Assembly: GCA_027943245.1 (NCBI GenBank)
Contig: JANDJZ010000302.1
Location: forward strand, 1 to 56,905
Length of the DNA: 56,905 bases
Reading direction: 5' to 3'
Source: Acanthamoeba sp. SK_2022b
Lineage: Eukaryota > Discosea > Longamoebia > Acanthamoebidae
Below the pieces are notes generated by a model, which worked only from the letters and a program-made list of their open reading frames with translations, searched no databases and had not been told where the DNA came from. Every line of letters starts with the position of its first letter. Position 1 is the first letter of the stretch. Positions 1 to 11,957 of this stretch are shown here, piece after piece. The position numbers and the translations under genes were made by a program.

Positions 1-1418
1 TGGTCGGGATGCAGCCGGCGGAGCCTCTTGGCGTCGGCCTTCTCCCTGCGCTCGGCCTCGAGCTCCTCCTCGAACTTGAACTCCTCCTCGTCCTCCTCGG
101 CGTCGCTGTCGATGAGGTCCGCCTCGGAGATGAGCTGCTCGAGCTCCTTCTGCTTCTGCTCCTCGGCCGCCTGGCGGTCGGCCGCCTTCTTGGCCTTCTT
201 GGCCGCCACGGCGTCGGCGTCGCGCAGCTCCGGCAGCGAGTTGTAGACGGGCAGCGCCACGCTCTCGGTGGTCTTCATGCTCACCGCCTGCACGTTGGCC
301 CACTTCTTCTTGGTCATGGTCGCCACCGCGTCCAGCACCTTGGTCGCGTTCTGCACGATCTGGTCCACCGTGAAGCTCGTCAGGCCCACCTTCACGTTGC
401 TGTGCGTTTGCGTTTGTGTTTACGTTGATGGATTGGGGTCAGTGAAATGGACGCTCGTCACGGGACACGCGTGGGCGATGGCGGTACCAAGTGGAGCCGG
501 TGAAGAAGATGTAGGTGGAGTCGCGGGCGCGCGCGATCTCGTTGCCGATGTTCTTCTTGAGGTTGACCGCGATCGGGATCCTGCACAAGGAAAGCCAGGA
601 AAAGCAGAGGGTTGAGTTGGGAGAACGAGAACGTGCAAGTGAAGGGAGAAGCTGAAGCGGTTGCGCACTTCTTGCGGGAGAAGAACTCCTTGCCAAGGTA
701 CTTGGACAGCATGTTGATGATGCTGGCGTCAGCCATGAACATGCTGTAGCTCGTGCACAGTTGTCGCTTGGCCTCGTAGGTCTTGTAGTTCTTACGCAGG
801 TGCCTGAACCCGATGATCTGAACAAAAACCAGGCCGCGATTAAGAAATAAAATGGAGCGCCAACAATAAATAAACAAACAAAAAATCTGAATTAAATCGG
901 ATTCGCTGCAGCGGAGGTCGAACCTTGTCCACGTTGGGCGCGGCGGCCTTGAGGAACTTCTCCTTCCATTCCTTTTGAGGATCCTTGGTGAACACGCAGA
1001 TCTCGGCGTTGGCGTTCAGGGTGTGGGGAAGACGACTGCTCACAAGGCCCAAAGATTTCGCGTTAAACAAAACCAAATTCGCCGTCAAACGATCTTCGCC
1101 GAGAAAGAACAGATAATGAACAAGATGAACATGTGCTAACAAACCTCGTTGGCTGATAATCACCGGGAGAAATGAAAAATTAGAAATGAGATTATGGGCG
1201 TACATGGCGAGCGGCTTCAGAATCGGGCCAGTGTTGTGCTTGCCAACGGCCTTGGGCTTTGGTAGCTTCTTCCAGGTGATGATGAGAGAGAGGGTATCGT
1301 CTTCATCAATAAGATCCTTGGCCTTGGCTTGCTTAGCCTTGGTGGCCTTGTCGTTTTCGTAGTGGGTCAGCAGGGCCTGCACGGCGCGCTTCAACTGTTC
1401 CTTGTCCACGGTCGCCAT
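1..1418 (-). CDS. RSL1D1: Ribosomal L1-domain protein (RSL1D1/Utp30-like), 3' end cut by window
   Basis: This is a nucleolar protein with the ribosomal L1 fold, expected to act in ribosome biogenesis. It starts at the ATG at 1416-1418 (MATVDKEQLKRAV). Exons then read LPHTLNANAEICVFTKDP, a block ending SKYLGKEFFSRKK, IPIAVNLKKNIGNEI and KVGLTSFTVDQIVQNATKVL, in the order expected for the L1 family. The tail is rich in Lys and Glu and runs off the window at base 1, so the C-terminus is missing. About four introns interrupt it. The basic, coiled tail and the divergence from L10a argue for the RSL1D1/Cic1/Utp30 group rather than a structural ribosomal protein. It is divergent to the exchanger gene that begins at 1768, with 349 bp between the two starts. 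Confidence 0.8.
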
Positions 1419-1767
1419 CGCCTCCCTTTGCTTCCAATTACAAATCGACAGATTAAAACCAAGATCGGTCTCCGATCTTTCCCCCCAATCTCTCCGTCGC
1501 GGGAAGGCAGGCGAGGAAAGGACAAGGAAATCAGGTGGCCGCTTATTTCCCGGTTCGAACGGGAAATTTGCTAGGCCAACCGGAAATTTGGAGCATTGGG
1601 GTCGGGCAGTTTCGGGTGCGGACAACCCCTAGACGGGAAGTGTCTTCTCGCGTGTTCCGGTTGTATTGGCACCAGTGCCTGTGGTTGGGCAACACTCACT
1701 TGTTTGAACCAACGGCACTGTGCTGCCGGCGGCTGTGTGTAAGTGGGTGCACGGAGCGTGAGCGTGG
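1419..1767. promoter_or_regulatory. Shared divergent promoter region
   Basis: This 349 bp segment separates two divergent start codons and must hold both 5' control regions. It contains an 8-bp perfect inverted repeat, ATTTCCCG at 1545-1552 and CGGGAAAT at 1560-1567, around a TTCGAA core. A related GGAAATTTGG lies at 1581-1590. No clear TATA box is seen. Confidence 0.45.
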
Positions 1768-4700
1768 ATGGACGGAGGAGACGGGCACTCGCCAGAGACG
1801 GGGACGCCTCCAAACCTGCAGGTGGCTCACTCGTTGGGCGATGCAGCTTCGGTGGTGACGGTGGGGCGCTCGTCCAGGAAGAGATCAACGCCCGGGCACC
1901 GACCCTACGAAGCGGAAGAGGATGACGATGAGGGAGCAACGGAGATAGAAGTAGAAGAGGAACTGGACGACGAGGATAGCGAGGAGAATCGTGAAGATGA
2001 AGACGAAGAAAACGGCAAGCGCCGACCACCAAGGCTACTGGGGAGCAGCACGTCGACGGTGGACCTTAACAGCTCTTCCGAGGGCAGAACGTTGCGGAAT
2101 CGCAAGGTGAACTTTCAAGGTAGCGTGCCGCTATGCTGATTAAATCATTCGATTTTTCTCAGTCAGTTACCAATTAATCAGTGCTTTGACAATTTTATTT
2201 ATTTTTATTATGTATTTCTTCCATTTAACAAACATTTTTTACAAAATAATATTCTAGCTTCGCCCCGCTACTCGGGCGAGGGACGGCGTTCGGGTTCCTC
2301 GTTTGACCGCCGTCGCACCTCCTGGGACGACTACGACGATGCCCTGGTACGCCTGCAGGCTGTTCTTCATGCATTCTCTGGCAAAGCTGTGTAATACACA
2401 ACCCGTGCAGGAGGTGAGCGGCACCTTCCTCTTCAGTAACAGGCCCTGGAGGCAGTCGTTCCACTACACCTCCAAGTCCTCGTCCACCTTCAAGGAGGCC
2501 GAGGCGCGACCAACCGACAACGGTGCCCCAATGCCCCACGGCCTCCCGCTTGAATCTTCTTCTAACCTTGTGTTACGCGACACATGCAGAGTCGTTGGTG
2601 ACCATCGGCAACGTGTTGTGGGTCGTGTTCTTTGGTTGGATTCTCTACATCGGCTACGCCCTCGCTGCGCTTGTCATGTGCATCACCATCGCCGGCATCC
2701 CCTACGGTGTGTGTTCCGCACATGCACGCACACTTCGCACACTTCGCACACAGACACATACACACAAGCCAAGCAAACACAGGCGTCTGACACTCCCTAC
2801 GCGCAGGTCGTCTCTGCTGGAAGCTGAAGGACTACTACCTCTGGCCCTTTGGCAAGTACATCGTCGTACGTCGCCACCACCACCGCATGCCCATACACGT
2901 CGATCGCTCGCACGCACGCTCGCTCGGGCTGACATCCAAACGCTGTTCCCACCGCCGTCTAGAAACGCCCGGGCGGGCAGCCCATGATCGAGTGCCTCGA
3001 GACCTTCTCCTTCTCGGACATGTTCAGCTGCTTCCGCGCCAAGAGCGCAAAGGGCACGACCGACGCGCCCGTGCCCATCCTCGAAGCCGAAGAAAACCCC
3101 AACGCCCCCCGACTCTCCGTTGAGGTGAGCAACTCTCTATTTATCAATTGCATTTTTTATCGTTTTTATTTTATTTATTGATTTTCGTTTTTAAATTGTT
3201 TAAACAGTATTTTTATTTTAGGAATACCAAATTCTAATGGGCTGTATGCAGGAGCAGAAGGTTGGGCTGTTGACCGGTCGCAAGGCGATCAACCAAGACG
3301 AGTCAGGCGGCGAGCAGCCCAAGAGGCGCTCCGTCCGTTCCTACGCCCTCTATGTCGTCTGGCTCTGCACCGGTACAGCCATACACCCCTTGCCCCCTCC
3401 CCCACTACCCGACCTTGACTCACGACACGACCAACGACGCGCGATGTGTCAGGCGGTCTGATCGTGAACGTGCTGCACTGCATCGTGTTCGCGATGTGTT
3501 GGATGTCGGTGGTGCTGATCCCGGCGGCCAAGGTCATGAGCACCGGCATTTGGCTCAACGTGCAGCACCCCAAGAACGTCCGCATCTACCGCAGCCCTCC
3601 CGCCGGCGAGGTACACCTCACCCATCGGAGAGGGCGCACGCAACGATTATGTATGTCGACACAAATCTCACTCATCGACGGCGACGCGCGCGAACAGATC
3701 CTGCTGTGCACGTACCAGGCGCTCAACGTCAACTACTACCAGTACAGCGTGTTCGGTCTCAACGTCATCCTAGTCAGTATCCTTTTCATCCGTGCCGTGT
3801 GTGCGTGCATGTGTGCGTGTGCGTGTGCGTGTGCGTGTGCGTGTGCGTGTGCGTGTGCGTGTGCGTGTGCGTGTGCGTGTGCGTGTTGTTTCCTTGATCG
3901 AGTAGACATGCTGCCGTTCGTGGCGCTCACGCTGGTCCTGGGCTACGCGCCGCTGCCCTTCCACCCGAACCCCATCATCCTCTTCGTGACCTCGCTCTTT
4001 TCCATCACCCCCGTGGCCTACTACATCGGCATGGCCGTCGCCAGGTGTGTGCCCACACGCTCCCCTCCCCTGCCCCGATCCCTTTTTCTCTTCTTTTCTT
4101 TTTCTCACCATTTTCTTTCACATGCGCTATCCAGCATCGCTGCACGAACGAACTACGCCATCGGTGCGATGCTTAACGCCATCTTTGGCGTCTCGATTGA
4201 GATCATCCTCTACAGCGTGTGCGTGTGCTCCCTCTCCCTCTCTCCCTCTCATACAAATGATTTGATTGGCCGATTGGTCGTTCGCTGCCACGCGTGATTG
4301 ACGGATTGGATTTGTGGGCTGTGGGTTGGGGGGGTGGTGTCTCCAGAGCGATCTGGCAGGGCGGCCTGCTCGAGCTGGTGCGCGCCGGATGCATCGGGTC
4401 GCTGCTGGGCGACCTGCTGCTCCTGCCCGGCCTGTCCATGGCACGCCTCCCCCCCCAATCTCATCCCACTCCGCACGTACACACGCGCGCCATACAACGC
4501 AGCTCACCTCCCCCCCCCCATATGTCCGCAGATATTCGGAGGCGTCAAGTACAAGGAACAGCGGTTCAGTCCCACCGTTGCCGGCGTGTCGTCCGTGCTC
4601 CTCATCATCTCCATCATCGGTAGCCCCCCCCCCCCCATTTCTTTGGCTCGTGTGCGTCGTGCGTCTTTTGTTGCTGATGATCACGATCGCGGTCTCTGCG

Positions 4701-6067
4701 GGGCGTCGCCAGGCATTTTCACTCCGACGATCTTCTGGGAGGTGAACGGAGGCTACGAGTTCGCCTGCAACAACTGCACGGCCGTCACCAACTCGTACAC
4801 GCCCCCTTTTCCCCGCCATCACACACGCCTCCCTTAACCCCCCTCCCCCCCCACAATCACCTCGTGTACGCCACACGCTCACCGCACGACCACCCGTCGC
4901 TCGGCGATCGGTATTTGGGGGGGGGGCAGCACCAACATGGCCTGCACGGGCTGCCTGGCGGGCAAGGTCGACTACAAGAACAACCAACGCTTCGACGACA
5001 AGGGCGAGCCCCTCATCTACGCCGTCGCCACCATCCTGCCCTTTGCGTGCGCCTCCCCCTCTCCACTCGCCCTCTCCTCCCCTCCCTCGCTCATCTGCGC
5101 GCTCTCGCCCCCGCCCCCCCCCCGGCAGGTATTTGGTCGGGCTGCTCTTCACTCTCAAGACGCACTCGCACCTCTTCGAGAACCCGGTCGAGGAGGAGGG
5201 CGAAGGCGGCGGACACGAGGTGCGCCCGTCTCTCACCCCCCCCCCCTCTCCACCACCTCATGAACGCACGCACGCATGTACGCCATTCTTAGCGTGACGT
5301 GTGGTGTGCAGGGGCCCGAGTGGCCGGTGTGGAAGGCCGTCATCGTGTTGCTAATCTCCATCACCCTCTTCTCCCTCATCGCCGAGGAGATGATCAAGGT
5401 AACCCACCACCACCACCACCACCAACCACCACCACCACCAACCACCACCACCACCCGTTCTTCTTGAACGCACGCGCGCATTGAAACGGGAAACTTGTGT
5501 CCTCGTCCGTGGTCGACGACCCCCCCCCCCAAGGCGATCGAGCCGACGCTGGACGCAATCGGAATCGAGCAGGCCTTTGCCGGAGCCACGGTCATGGCCC
5601 TGGTGCCCTCCTCCGCCGAGGTACTTCCCGGCCTCCCCAGGTCTATTTTTGCTGGTCGACCGCCACTATTGACCACACACACAGTACGTGAACGCGATCA
5701 CGTTCGCCATGCACAACAACGTGGCGCTCTCGCTCGAGATCGGGTCGTCGTCGGCGGTCCAGATCTGCCTGCTGATGCTCCCCGTCCTCGTGGGCTGGTC
5801 CGCCATCGTACGGCCACCCCTTTCCCTCTCCCCCACGATTGCCTGGATCTGTGGTTGCCGCAAGGCCTCACCAAAGGGTGGTGGCGCGACCTGCAGGTGG
5901 ACCACGACGTGTCCATCCTCATGTTCCCCATGTTCATGGTGTTCGCGATCATCTTCGCCGTCATCATCGTCAACTACCTGTCCATCGAGGGCAAGGCCAA
6001 CTACTTCAAGGGCTGCGCCCTCGTCATCGTGTACTGCCTCTTCATCGTCGGCCTCTTCTTCCAGTAG
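1768..6067 (+). CDS. YccF-domain plus type II CAX cation/proton exchanger (VNX1-like)
   Basis: This is a polytopic membrane protein of about 830 residues in roughly 20 small exons, likely a vacuolar or endosomal cation/H+ antiporter. The N-terminus is acidic and soluble. Next come YccF-like membrane segments (GNVLWVVFFGWILYIGYAL, then CITIAGIPYG). The C-terminal half has the two alpha repeats of the CaCA superfamily: NAIFGVSIEIIL with GSLLGDLLLLPGLSM, and VPSSAEYVNAITFAMHNN with LEIGSSSAVQICLL. The second repeat has VP(S/T)..E in place of the plant GNAxE motif, as in the fungal VNX1 (type II CAX) branch. It ends SIEGKANYFKGCALV...VGLFFQ and TAG. The start is the first in-frame ATG of the acidic exon; an upstream exon cannot be excluded. 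Transported ion not determinable from sequence. Confidence 0.78.
3795..3887. repeat. (GTGTGC)n hexanucleotide repeat in an intron
   Basis: About 14 near-perfect copies of the hexamer GTGTGC fill an intron of the exchanger gene between two transmembrane-coding exons. Confidence 0.9.
5401..5457. repeat. (CAC)n / CCA-rich microsatellite in an intron
   Basis: The run of CAC triplets, with interspersed AAC, begins directly after the GT of a splice donor in the exchanger gene. Confidence 0.85.
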
Positions 6068-6309
6068 TCTTCCCTGCTCCACCCCACTCCACTCCACTCC
6101 CTTCTGTTTATTTGTTCTCAAGAGAAGCTTCTCGCCAAGTGACCCACAACAAAACACAAGTTGGTTGGAGGAATGTAGGAGAGGGGGGGGGGGGTAAGTG
6201 GTAGATGATCTTTACAACAACGCGGCCAGAGTACAGGATGGGGAGAGGGGAGAAAATGGGACGTGATGCCCAGCTGGGCGACTACGCGAGCGAGGGAGGG
6301 GAGAGCTCT

Positions 6310-6705
6310 TCAGATGCGGAACTCGTAGGATCCGGCCTTGGTCATGTAGCGCACCCACTTCACCGTCTGGTAGGGCGTCTTCTCGTACACCTGCACACGC
6401 ACATACACACGCACGCAACCCAGTCGTGGATGCGGGTAAACGATGGGCGCACAATGGAGGGAGGAAGGGAGAAGGAGGAGGAGGGGAGCGGTGAGGTCGC
6501 CACAGACCTTGAGGAAGCGAACGTCGAAGCCCGACGATGTGAACATGGGCACTTCGAACTGCATCGCAATCGGCGGTCGGTTGGTCCATCCCTTCTTCTG
6601 CGTGTTGCACCCCCGTCGCCCAACCCACAACACCACAATGTCAACTCCGTGTCTTCTGTCGCGTGTGCGCGTGTCTTGCGTTTTGTGCGCGCGTGTCTTG
6701 CGTTT

Positions 6706-6770
<65 letters not shown>

Positions 6771-7758
6771 TGTGTCGTACATCGAGGGAGACAGACTGGG
6801 CGAGCTTCATTTCGCCAGAGAGACCGAACTCGGCGCCGCCGGGGAAGCGTTTGATCTTCCAGATGACGGCCTCGAGCTCGGGCTTGTAGAAGGCCTTGCC
6901 GGCGGTGACCCTCAGGCGGCAGGTGGCGGTGTTCTTGGGGGTCGGGATCTTGACGATGACGTGCTGGCCAAAGAGGTTGGGCGCGAAGTTGGCCTTGACC
7001 GTCACCTTGATCTCGACGCGGGTCGAGCCCACTTCGTTGATGGCCGACAGCACGCGGAAGGGCAGGTGCGGGTTCTCGGTCGTGCGGTACCGCATGAGCT
7101 CGAACACGCCGTCGGGCGGGATGAACGAGATCGTGCGGTCCGTGTCGAACTTGGTCAGCTTCACGCACTGGTGGAACGTGCAGTCGTCCAGCTCGATCCC
7201 GTTCTTGCTCGAACTTGAAATTGAAAAAAAAAAAATATTTAAATTAATTTTTTTAAAAGAGTAATATAGTATTAACTCAAAACAAAATAATTATGAAAAG
7301 AAAAAATCGCATAATTTACGAGAGCGCGGACACACGTACGCCTTCTTGCCTCGCTGTTCCTTGGCCATGAGCAGCTTGTCGTTGAGACCGAACTTGCACT
7401 CGGGCATGCCTGACAGGAAGCTCTTCATCATCACCTGCCCGGCCACGTTGGCGTTCAACACGTTGCCTGTTATCACACGACGCACACACCAACCGTCAGC
7501 CCTCCCATTGGCGCATTTCCAATCGTGCGCGCGCGCGCGTGGCACGTTGCGTGGGCACGCGGTAAGTTACCCTTGGCGGAGATGAGGAGGTTGACGGACT
7601 CGATGACGTCGATGAAGAGTTCGTTCTTGCGGTACTTGATGCCGGACTGCCTCCAGGGACAGGGTCCGGCGCCCGTCACCTGCACCGTGATCTTCCTGAT
7701 CTTGTCGTCGTCCGCCGCCTGTTTGCGATCGTGTGTTGTGTGTGTGTGTGTGTGTGTG

Positions 7759-7843
<85 letters not shown>

Positions 7844-8564
7844 CGATCACTTTGCTGGATCGAGCGATCACGTGCAAATGGCCGTCGTGACGGGGGGGGG
7901 GGCAAGTGATTAGGGAGCGCGTACGGCGACGGCGCCGAGCTTGTTCTTGTTCTTGGCCTGCGTGATGTAGAGCTTGAGGGCCTCGATGTCGCTGTTCTGC
8001 GGATGCCCGTAGTCGATCACCTCTGCAGAGCGTCACATTGCGACCAGAGGTGAGCAGACCACGCGTCGTGAAGAAGAAGAAGAAGAAGAAGATGGAGAAG
8101 GAGATGGAGAGGGCACCATCCAAGAGCTCGTAGATGAGGACAAAGTTCTTGCGGATGTGGTCCTCGTCGAACTTGCCGCCAAAGTAGGACCGGAAGATGA
8201 GGACCAGCTGGTTGAGGAGGGAGAAGACGAGGGCGCAGTCGACGTTCTGCTTGGTGGCGGCGAGGAGGTAGATGTCGCCGCTACGCACGTGAAGCAGCGA
8301 GGTGCCGCTGAGGCTGGAGATGGGCGAACGCACTTCCTTGGCGTTGATGACCTGCAGCCGAAACGAGTCGGCCACGCCGCGACTGGAGAGCGCGCGCATG
8401 AGACGAGCGCGATTGGATCGATGGAACAATAGAGGGAGGGGAGGGGATTGAGAGGAGACAACAATTGCAAAAGGCTGGGCTGAGGTGTACCTCACATCAT
8501 CCCGGAAAAGGCGAGAGATGAGTACGTCGCCCCTCGAATTGAGCACAAAAATGGCCGAAATCAT
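6310..8564 (-). CDS. AP2M1: AP-2 complex subunit mu (clathrin adaptor medium chain)
   Basis: This is the medium chain of the AP-2 adaptor that selects cargo for clathrin-coated pits at the plasma membrane. It begins [18 protein letters not shown], a longin-type start at ATG 8562-8564. It continues through [12 protein letters not shown], then [20 protein letters not shown] with the Thr that matches the AAK1 phosphorylation site of animal mu2. The mu homology domain follows ([50 protein letters not shown]). The YxxPhi-binding residues are visible as F and D in [11 protein letters not shown] and W and R in [11 protein letters not shown]. It ends SYEFRI and TGA at 6310. These features favour AP-2 over AP-1. 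It has about eight introns, two of them holding very long GT/CA repeats. It is convergent with the exchanger gene. Confidence 0.92.
6709..6769. repeat. (GT)n microsatellite in an AP2M1 intron
   Basis: About 30 uninterrupted GT units on the + strand, CA in the sense of the gene. Confidence 0.95.
7731..7840. repeat. Long (GT)n microsatellite in an AP2M1 intron
   Basis: More than 50 GT units with two single-base breaks. It is the longest simple repeat in the window. Confidence 0.95.
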
Positions 8565-8987
8565 GGTGTAGTTCTATAATTACACGCCCTTGTGACTCAA
8601 TTCGATGGACCGCGAGACCAAGAAAGAGGGTGGCGCGGCTCAGAGGGAGTGTTTGCGGCGTTCACCGTTGCCAATGCCTCCTCTCCTGTGTATTTGTTGC
8701 GTTGTTTGCGAGATGGCGACCAAAAAACCCAAAAAATAAGCGTAAAATAGGGCGACAAAATAAAACTCGCTGTCTGGCGACTCAGCAGAGCTGCTCTCTC
8801 TCTCTCTCTGATCTGCAAGAGCAGAGGGAGAAGCTAGATGCGCGGCGAAAGAGGAAGAGGGGACAAGGTGGTTTTATATTGTTTTTATTTGTTTGGAGGT
8901 CAGTGGGGGACTCTTCGCCTGCTGCGGGGGGTGGACAAAAATGGGGGGCGCTTGCAGGGGGGTTGCTCGAGCTGTCAGGGAACGCGT
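8565..8987. other. Intergenic: AP2M1 5' side and eEF2 3' side
   Basis: This is a 423 bp spacer between two minus-strand genes. It carries a short (CT)n run near 8795-8808 and, on the minus strand, an AATAAA at 8884-8889, about 100 bases past the eEF2 stop, which is the likely poly(A) signal. No coding exon was recognised. Confidence 0.6.
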
Positions 8988-11507
8988 TTACAGCTTGTCG
9001 AGGAAGCGGTCGAGGGGAGGAATCTCGAGGGCGAGACCCTTCCTCTTACGGGTGGCGAAGACGATCTCCTGGGGCTTGCCGGGGACGAGGGGGTCGCCCT
9101 GGATGACCTGCCAGTGGTCGAACACGCACTGGGGGAAGGCCTGGCCGGAGGTGGCCGAGCGGAGATCGGCGGTGAAGCCGAAGGACTCCATGACGGGCAG
9201 GTAGGCCTTGACGTTGTAGAGGGGAGTGCCGGGGCGCTGCTCCTCAGAGATGACGTGGCCGCGACGCCTGTTGAGGGTGGCGTAGATGCCGCCCATGGCA
9301 GACTCGGGGCACTGGATCTCGACGAGGTACACGGGCTCCATGAGGCGGGGCGAGGCGGTGAGCTGGCAAGCGTAGATGACGCGGCGAGCGGTGGGGATGA
9401 TCTGGCCGCCACCACGGTGAATGGCGTCGGTGTGGAGGGTGACGTCGTGGATGTTGAACTTGATGGCGCGCATGTTCTCCTCGCAGAGGGCACCCTCCTT
9501 GGTGGCCCACTGGAAGGCGGCGACGAACGAGTCCTTGATCTCGTTGAGGTACTGGACTCCCTTGGAGACGTCGACGAGGGTGTTGGGGCCGGTGGTCTCG
9601 GGGCCGAAGCACCAGATCTTACGGGCCTCGGTCACGTCCCAGCCGAACTTCTCCGAGAGCTCGCGGGCGCGGCTCTTGGGGTCGTCGCGGGGGGTGATCT
9701 TGCCGTCCTCGATGGCCTCGGAGAGACCGTCGGCGAAGGGCTCGGCGGTGAGGTAGAGACGGTTGTGCTTGTTGGGCGACTTGGACAGACAGGTCTGGTT
9801 GGACTTGTCGGTGACGGTCTCGCGGAAGGACACGACGGGGTCGGTGGTCTTGAGCTCGACACCGGTGAACTCGTCCTGCAGATCCTTGAGGCAAATCTCC
9901 AAGTGAAGCTCGCCGGCACCGGCGACGATGTGCTCACCGGACTCTTCGATGTAGCACCTCACGCAGGGGTCGGACTTGGAGAGACGCTTGAGGCCCTCGA
10001 CGAGCTTGGGGAGGTCCGAGGGGTTCTTGGGCTCGACGGCCACGCGCACGACGGGCGACACCGAGAACTTCATCACCCTCAGGTTGTGGGCGGTCTCCGA
10101 GGTGGTGATGGTACCGGACTTGAGGAGGTACTGATCGATACCGACGAGACCGATGGTGTTACCGCACGGGCAGTCCTCGATGGGCTCGGTGTAACGGCCC
10201 ATCATGAGCACGGTGCGCTGGATGTTCTTGATGAAGAGATCCTCCTTCTTGCCGGGCTGGTAGTTGGGGCCCATGATGCGGACCTTCTGGCCGGTGGAGC
10301 ACTTGCCGGAGAAGACGCGACCGAAGGCGTAGAAACGGCCCTTGTCGGAGGTGGGGATCATCTTGGAGACGTAGAGCATGAGCGGGCCCTCGGGGTCGCA
10401 GTTGCGGATGGCGGTGGCGCACTCGTCGTCGAGGGGACCCTCGTAGAGCACGTCGACACGGTACTTCTGGGCCACGGCGGGCGACGGCAGATGGACGACA
10501 ATCATCTCAAGGAGCGCATCGGCGGCCGGGAGGAACTTCTTCATGACGGTCTTGAGGAGGGGCTTGCCGACCTGGTCCTTCTCGTCACCCTTGAGCACGA
10601 TGCCGAGCGAGCCCAGCATCTTGTTGACCTTCTCGCTCTCGTGGTTCATGATCGAGTGGAAGAGCCTGTAGATGGGGTCGAGCACGAACTGGCAGAACGC
10701 GCGCTTGAGGGGCTTGCCCTCCTCCGAGGTGGCCGACTTCTTCCACTTCTTGGCCTTGGCATCGAAGTAGTTCTCGCCCCAGAGACGGGTCATGAGCTTC
10801 TCCTTCTCGACGCCGAACTTCTTGGCGTACATGTTGGCGAACTTGGACAGGGTGAAACCCCAGCCGTGGAGGCCGGAACCGAAGGCGACGGTTCCCTTCT
10901 CGGGGTAGACCTGGACGTCACCGAGGGCATCGTCGTGGTAGGTCGAGATGATCACGTTGGCCGTCTCGATGGTCTTGGCGAAGGACTGGTAGGCCTCCTC
11001 CTGGTCGAGCTGGAGCTCGAGAAGGGCGCGGTCCATCTTGTTGACCATGAGCACGGGCTTGATGCGCTCACCGAGGGCCTGACGGAGCACGGTCTCGGTC
11101 TGGACGCACACGCCTTCGACGCAATCGACGACCACGAGGGCACCGTCGGTCACACGGAGGGCAGCCGTCACCTCGGACGAGAAATCGACGTGGCCGGGCG
11201 AATCGATCAAGTTGATCAAGAAGTCACGACCGTCGGCGGCCTTGGGGGTCTCGATCTGCTCGGGCAGGGCGTAGTAGAGCGACACACCGGTGGACTTGAT
11301 GGTGATGCAACGCTCCTGCTCGTCGGGACGGGTGTCCATGAAGCGGGCCTCTCCGGCCTTCGCCGTGGCGATAATACCAGCTGCGGCGATCAGCGAGTCA
11401 GTCAGGGTCGACTTGCCGTGATCGACGTGGGCAATCACGGACATGTTACGGATGTTGCCCTTCTTGTCCATGATGGCACGGATCTGCTCGACAGTGAAGT
11501 TCACCAT
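8988..11507 (-). CDS. EEF2: Elongation factor 2 (eEF2)
   Basis: This ribosomal translocation GTPase is encoded by one uninterrupted 839-codon frame, matching the usual family length. The start [16 protein letters not shown] is canonical. The P-loop AHVDHGKST, the switch region [24 protein letters not shown] and NKMD are all present. Domain IV ends with the diphthamide loop [19 protein letters not shown], including the modifiable His. The protein ends [10 protein letters not shown]. Absence of introns stands out against its neighbours and fits a highly expressed gene. Strong third-position G/C bias also leaves a 943-codon open frame on the opposite strand, which I regard as a shadow. Confidence 0.98.
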   Translation of the reverse strand: MVNFTVEQIRAIMDKKGNIRNMSVIAHVDHGKSTLTDSLIAAAGIIATAKAGEARFMDTRPDEQERCITIKSTGVSLYYALPEQIETPKAADGRDFLINLIDSPGHVDFSSEVTAALRVTDGALVVVDCVEGVCVQTETVLRQALGERIKPVLMVNKMDRALLELQLDQEEAYQSFAKTIETANVIISTYHDDALGDVQVYPEKGTVAFGSGLHGWGFTLSKFANMYAKKFGVEKEKLMTRLWGENYFDAKAKKWKKSATSEEGKPLKRAFCQFVLDPIYRLFHSIMNHESEKVNKMLGSLGIVLKGDEKDQVGKPLLKTVMKKFLPAADALLEMIVVHLPSPAVAQKYRVDVLYEGPLDDECATAIRNCDPEGPLMLYVSKMIPTSDKGRFYAFGRVFSGKCSTGQKVRIMGPNYQPGKKEDLFIKNIQRTVLMMGRYTEPIEDCPCGNTIGLVGIDQYLLKSGTITTSETAHNLRVMKFSVSPVVRVAVEPKNPSDLPKLVEGLKRLSKSDPCVRCYIEESGEHIVAGAGELHLEICLKDLQDEFTGVELKTTDPVVSFRETVTDKSNQTCLSKSPNKHNRLYLTAEPFADGLSEAIEDGKITPRDDPKSRARELSEKFGWDVTEARKIWCFGPETTGPNTLVDVSKGVQYLNEIKDSFVAAFQWATKEGALCEENMRAIKFNIHDVTLHTDAIHRGGGQIIPTARRVIYACQLTASPRLMEPVYLVEIQCPESAMGGIYATLNRRRGHVISEEQRPGTPLYNVKAYLPVMESFGFTADLRSATSGQAFPQCVFDHWQVIQGDPLVPGKPQEIVFATRKRKGLALEIPPLDRFLDKL

Positions 11508-11957
11508 TTTCGATTACGAGTGTATATGAACGGTAGAGGGATTCTGGTGATGCGGATCGACGAAAGATGCACTGACTCGAACAGATGGGTCAGGTCGCTG
11601 CGACGGAGGTGTAGACTGCAGCCAGCTAGCAAGCGCAAAAACTCCTCTCGCTCCTTCGCCGGTTTGTAGCCCGCCGCTACCGAAATTCTTCCTAATTTCC
11701 TACCAATGACGGAGCTTATCCAGCTTTTTTCTGCGTTCTTGTCGTCGACAAACAAGCCCTCCGCAGCTTTCGTGCGCGCTCCCCTTCGCAAAAATGGTTG
11801 AAATTTGGCGTTTGCCGGCCACGTCATCTTTCGCGTTTTTTCCCCCAAGCGCAACGCGTGGCCCGTGTGTGTGTGGTGACTTCGCTTTGGCGGGCGGGCG
11901 GGACTCAACCGAGTGAAACCACGGAGGCCAGAGATAAGGTCACCACCCTTGGGCGGT
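11508..11957. promoter_or_regulatory. eEF2 promoter region and PRKRIP1 3' flank
   Basis: This 450 bp lies upstream of eEF2 and downstream of PRKRIP1, both on the minus strand. No obvious TATA box or repeated element was identified. A GAAATTTGG at 11799-11807 resembles the one in the divergent promoter near 1582. Confidence 0.35.

Noticed and set aside
1549..1566. GGTTCGAA-like sequence resembling a tRNA T-arm
   Set aside because: No acceptor stem, D-arm or anticodon arm can be drawn around it; it is part of the promoter palindrome.
6205..7218. 337-codon + strand frame opposite AP2M1
   Set aside because: It crosses a GT microsatellite and several AP2M1 introns and exons; no coherent protein.
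7473..8564. Continuous 363-codon frame through AP2M1 exons
   Set aside because: The His/Thr repeat in it comes from the intronic CA tract; splicing removes it.
8838..11669. 943-codon open frame on the + strand opposite eEF2
   Set aside because: It mirrors the coding frame of eEF2 and its composition is that of a shadow of strongly biased codons; no domain is seen.
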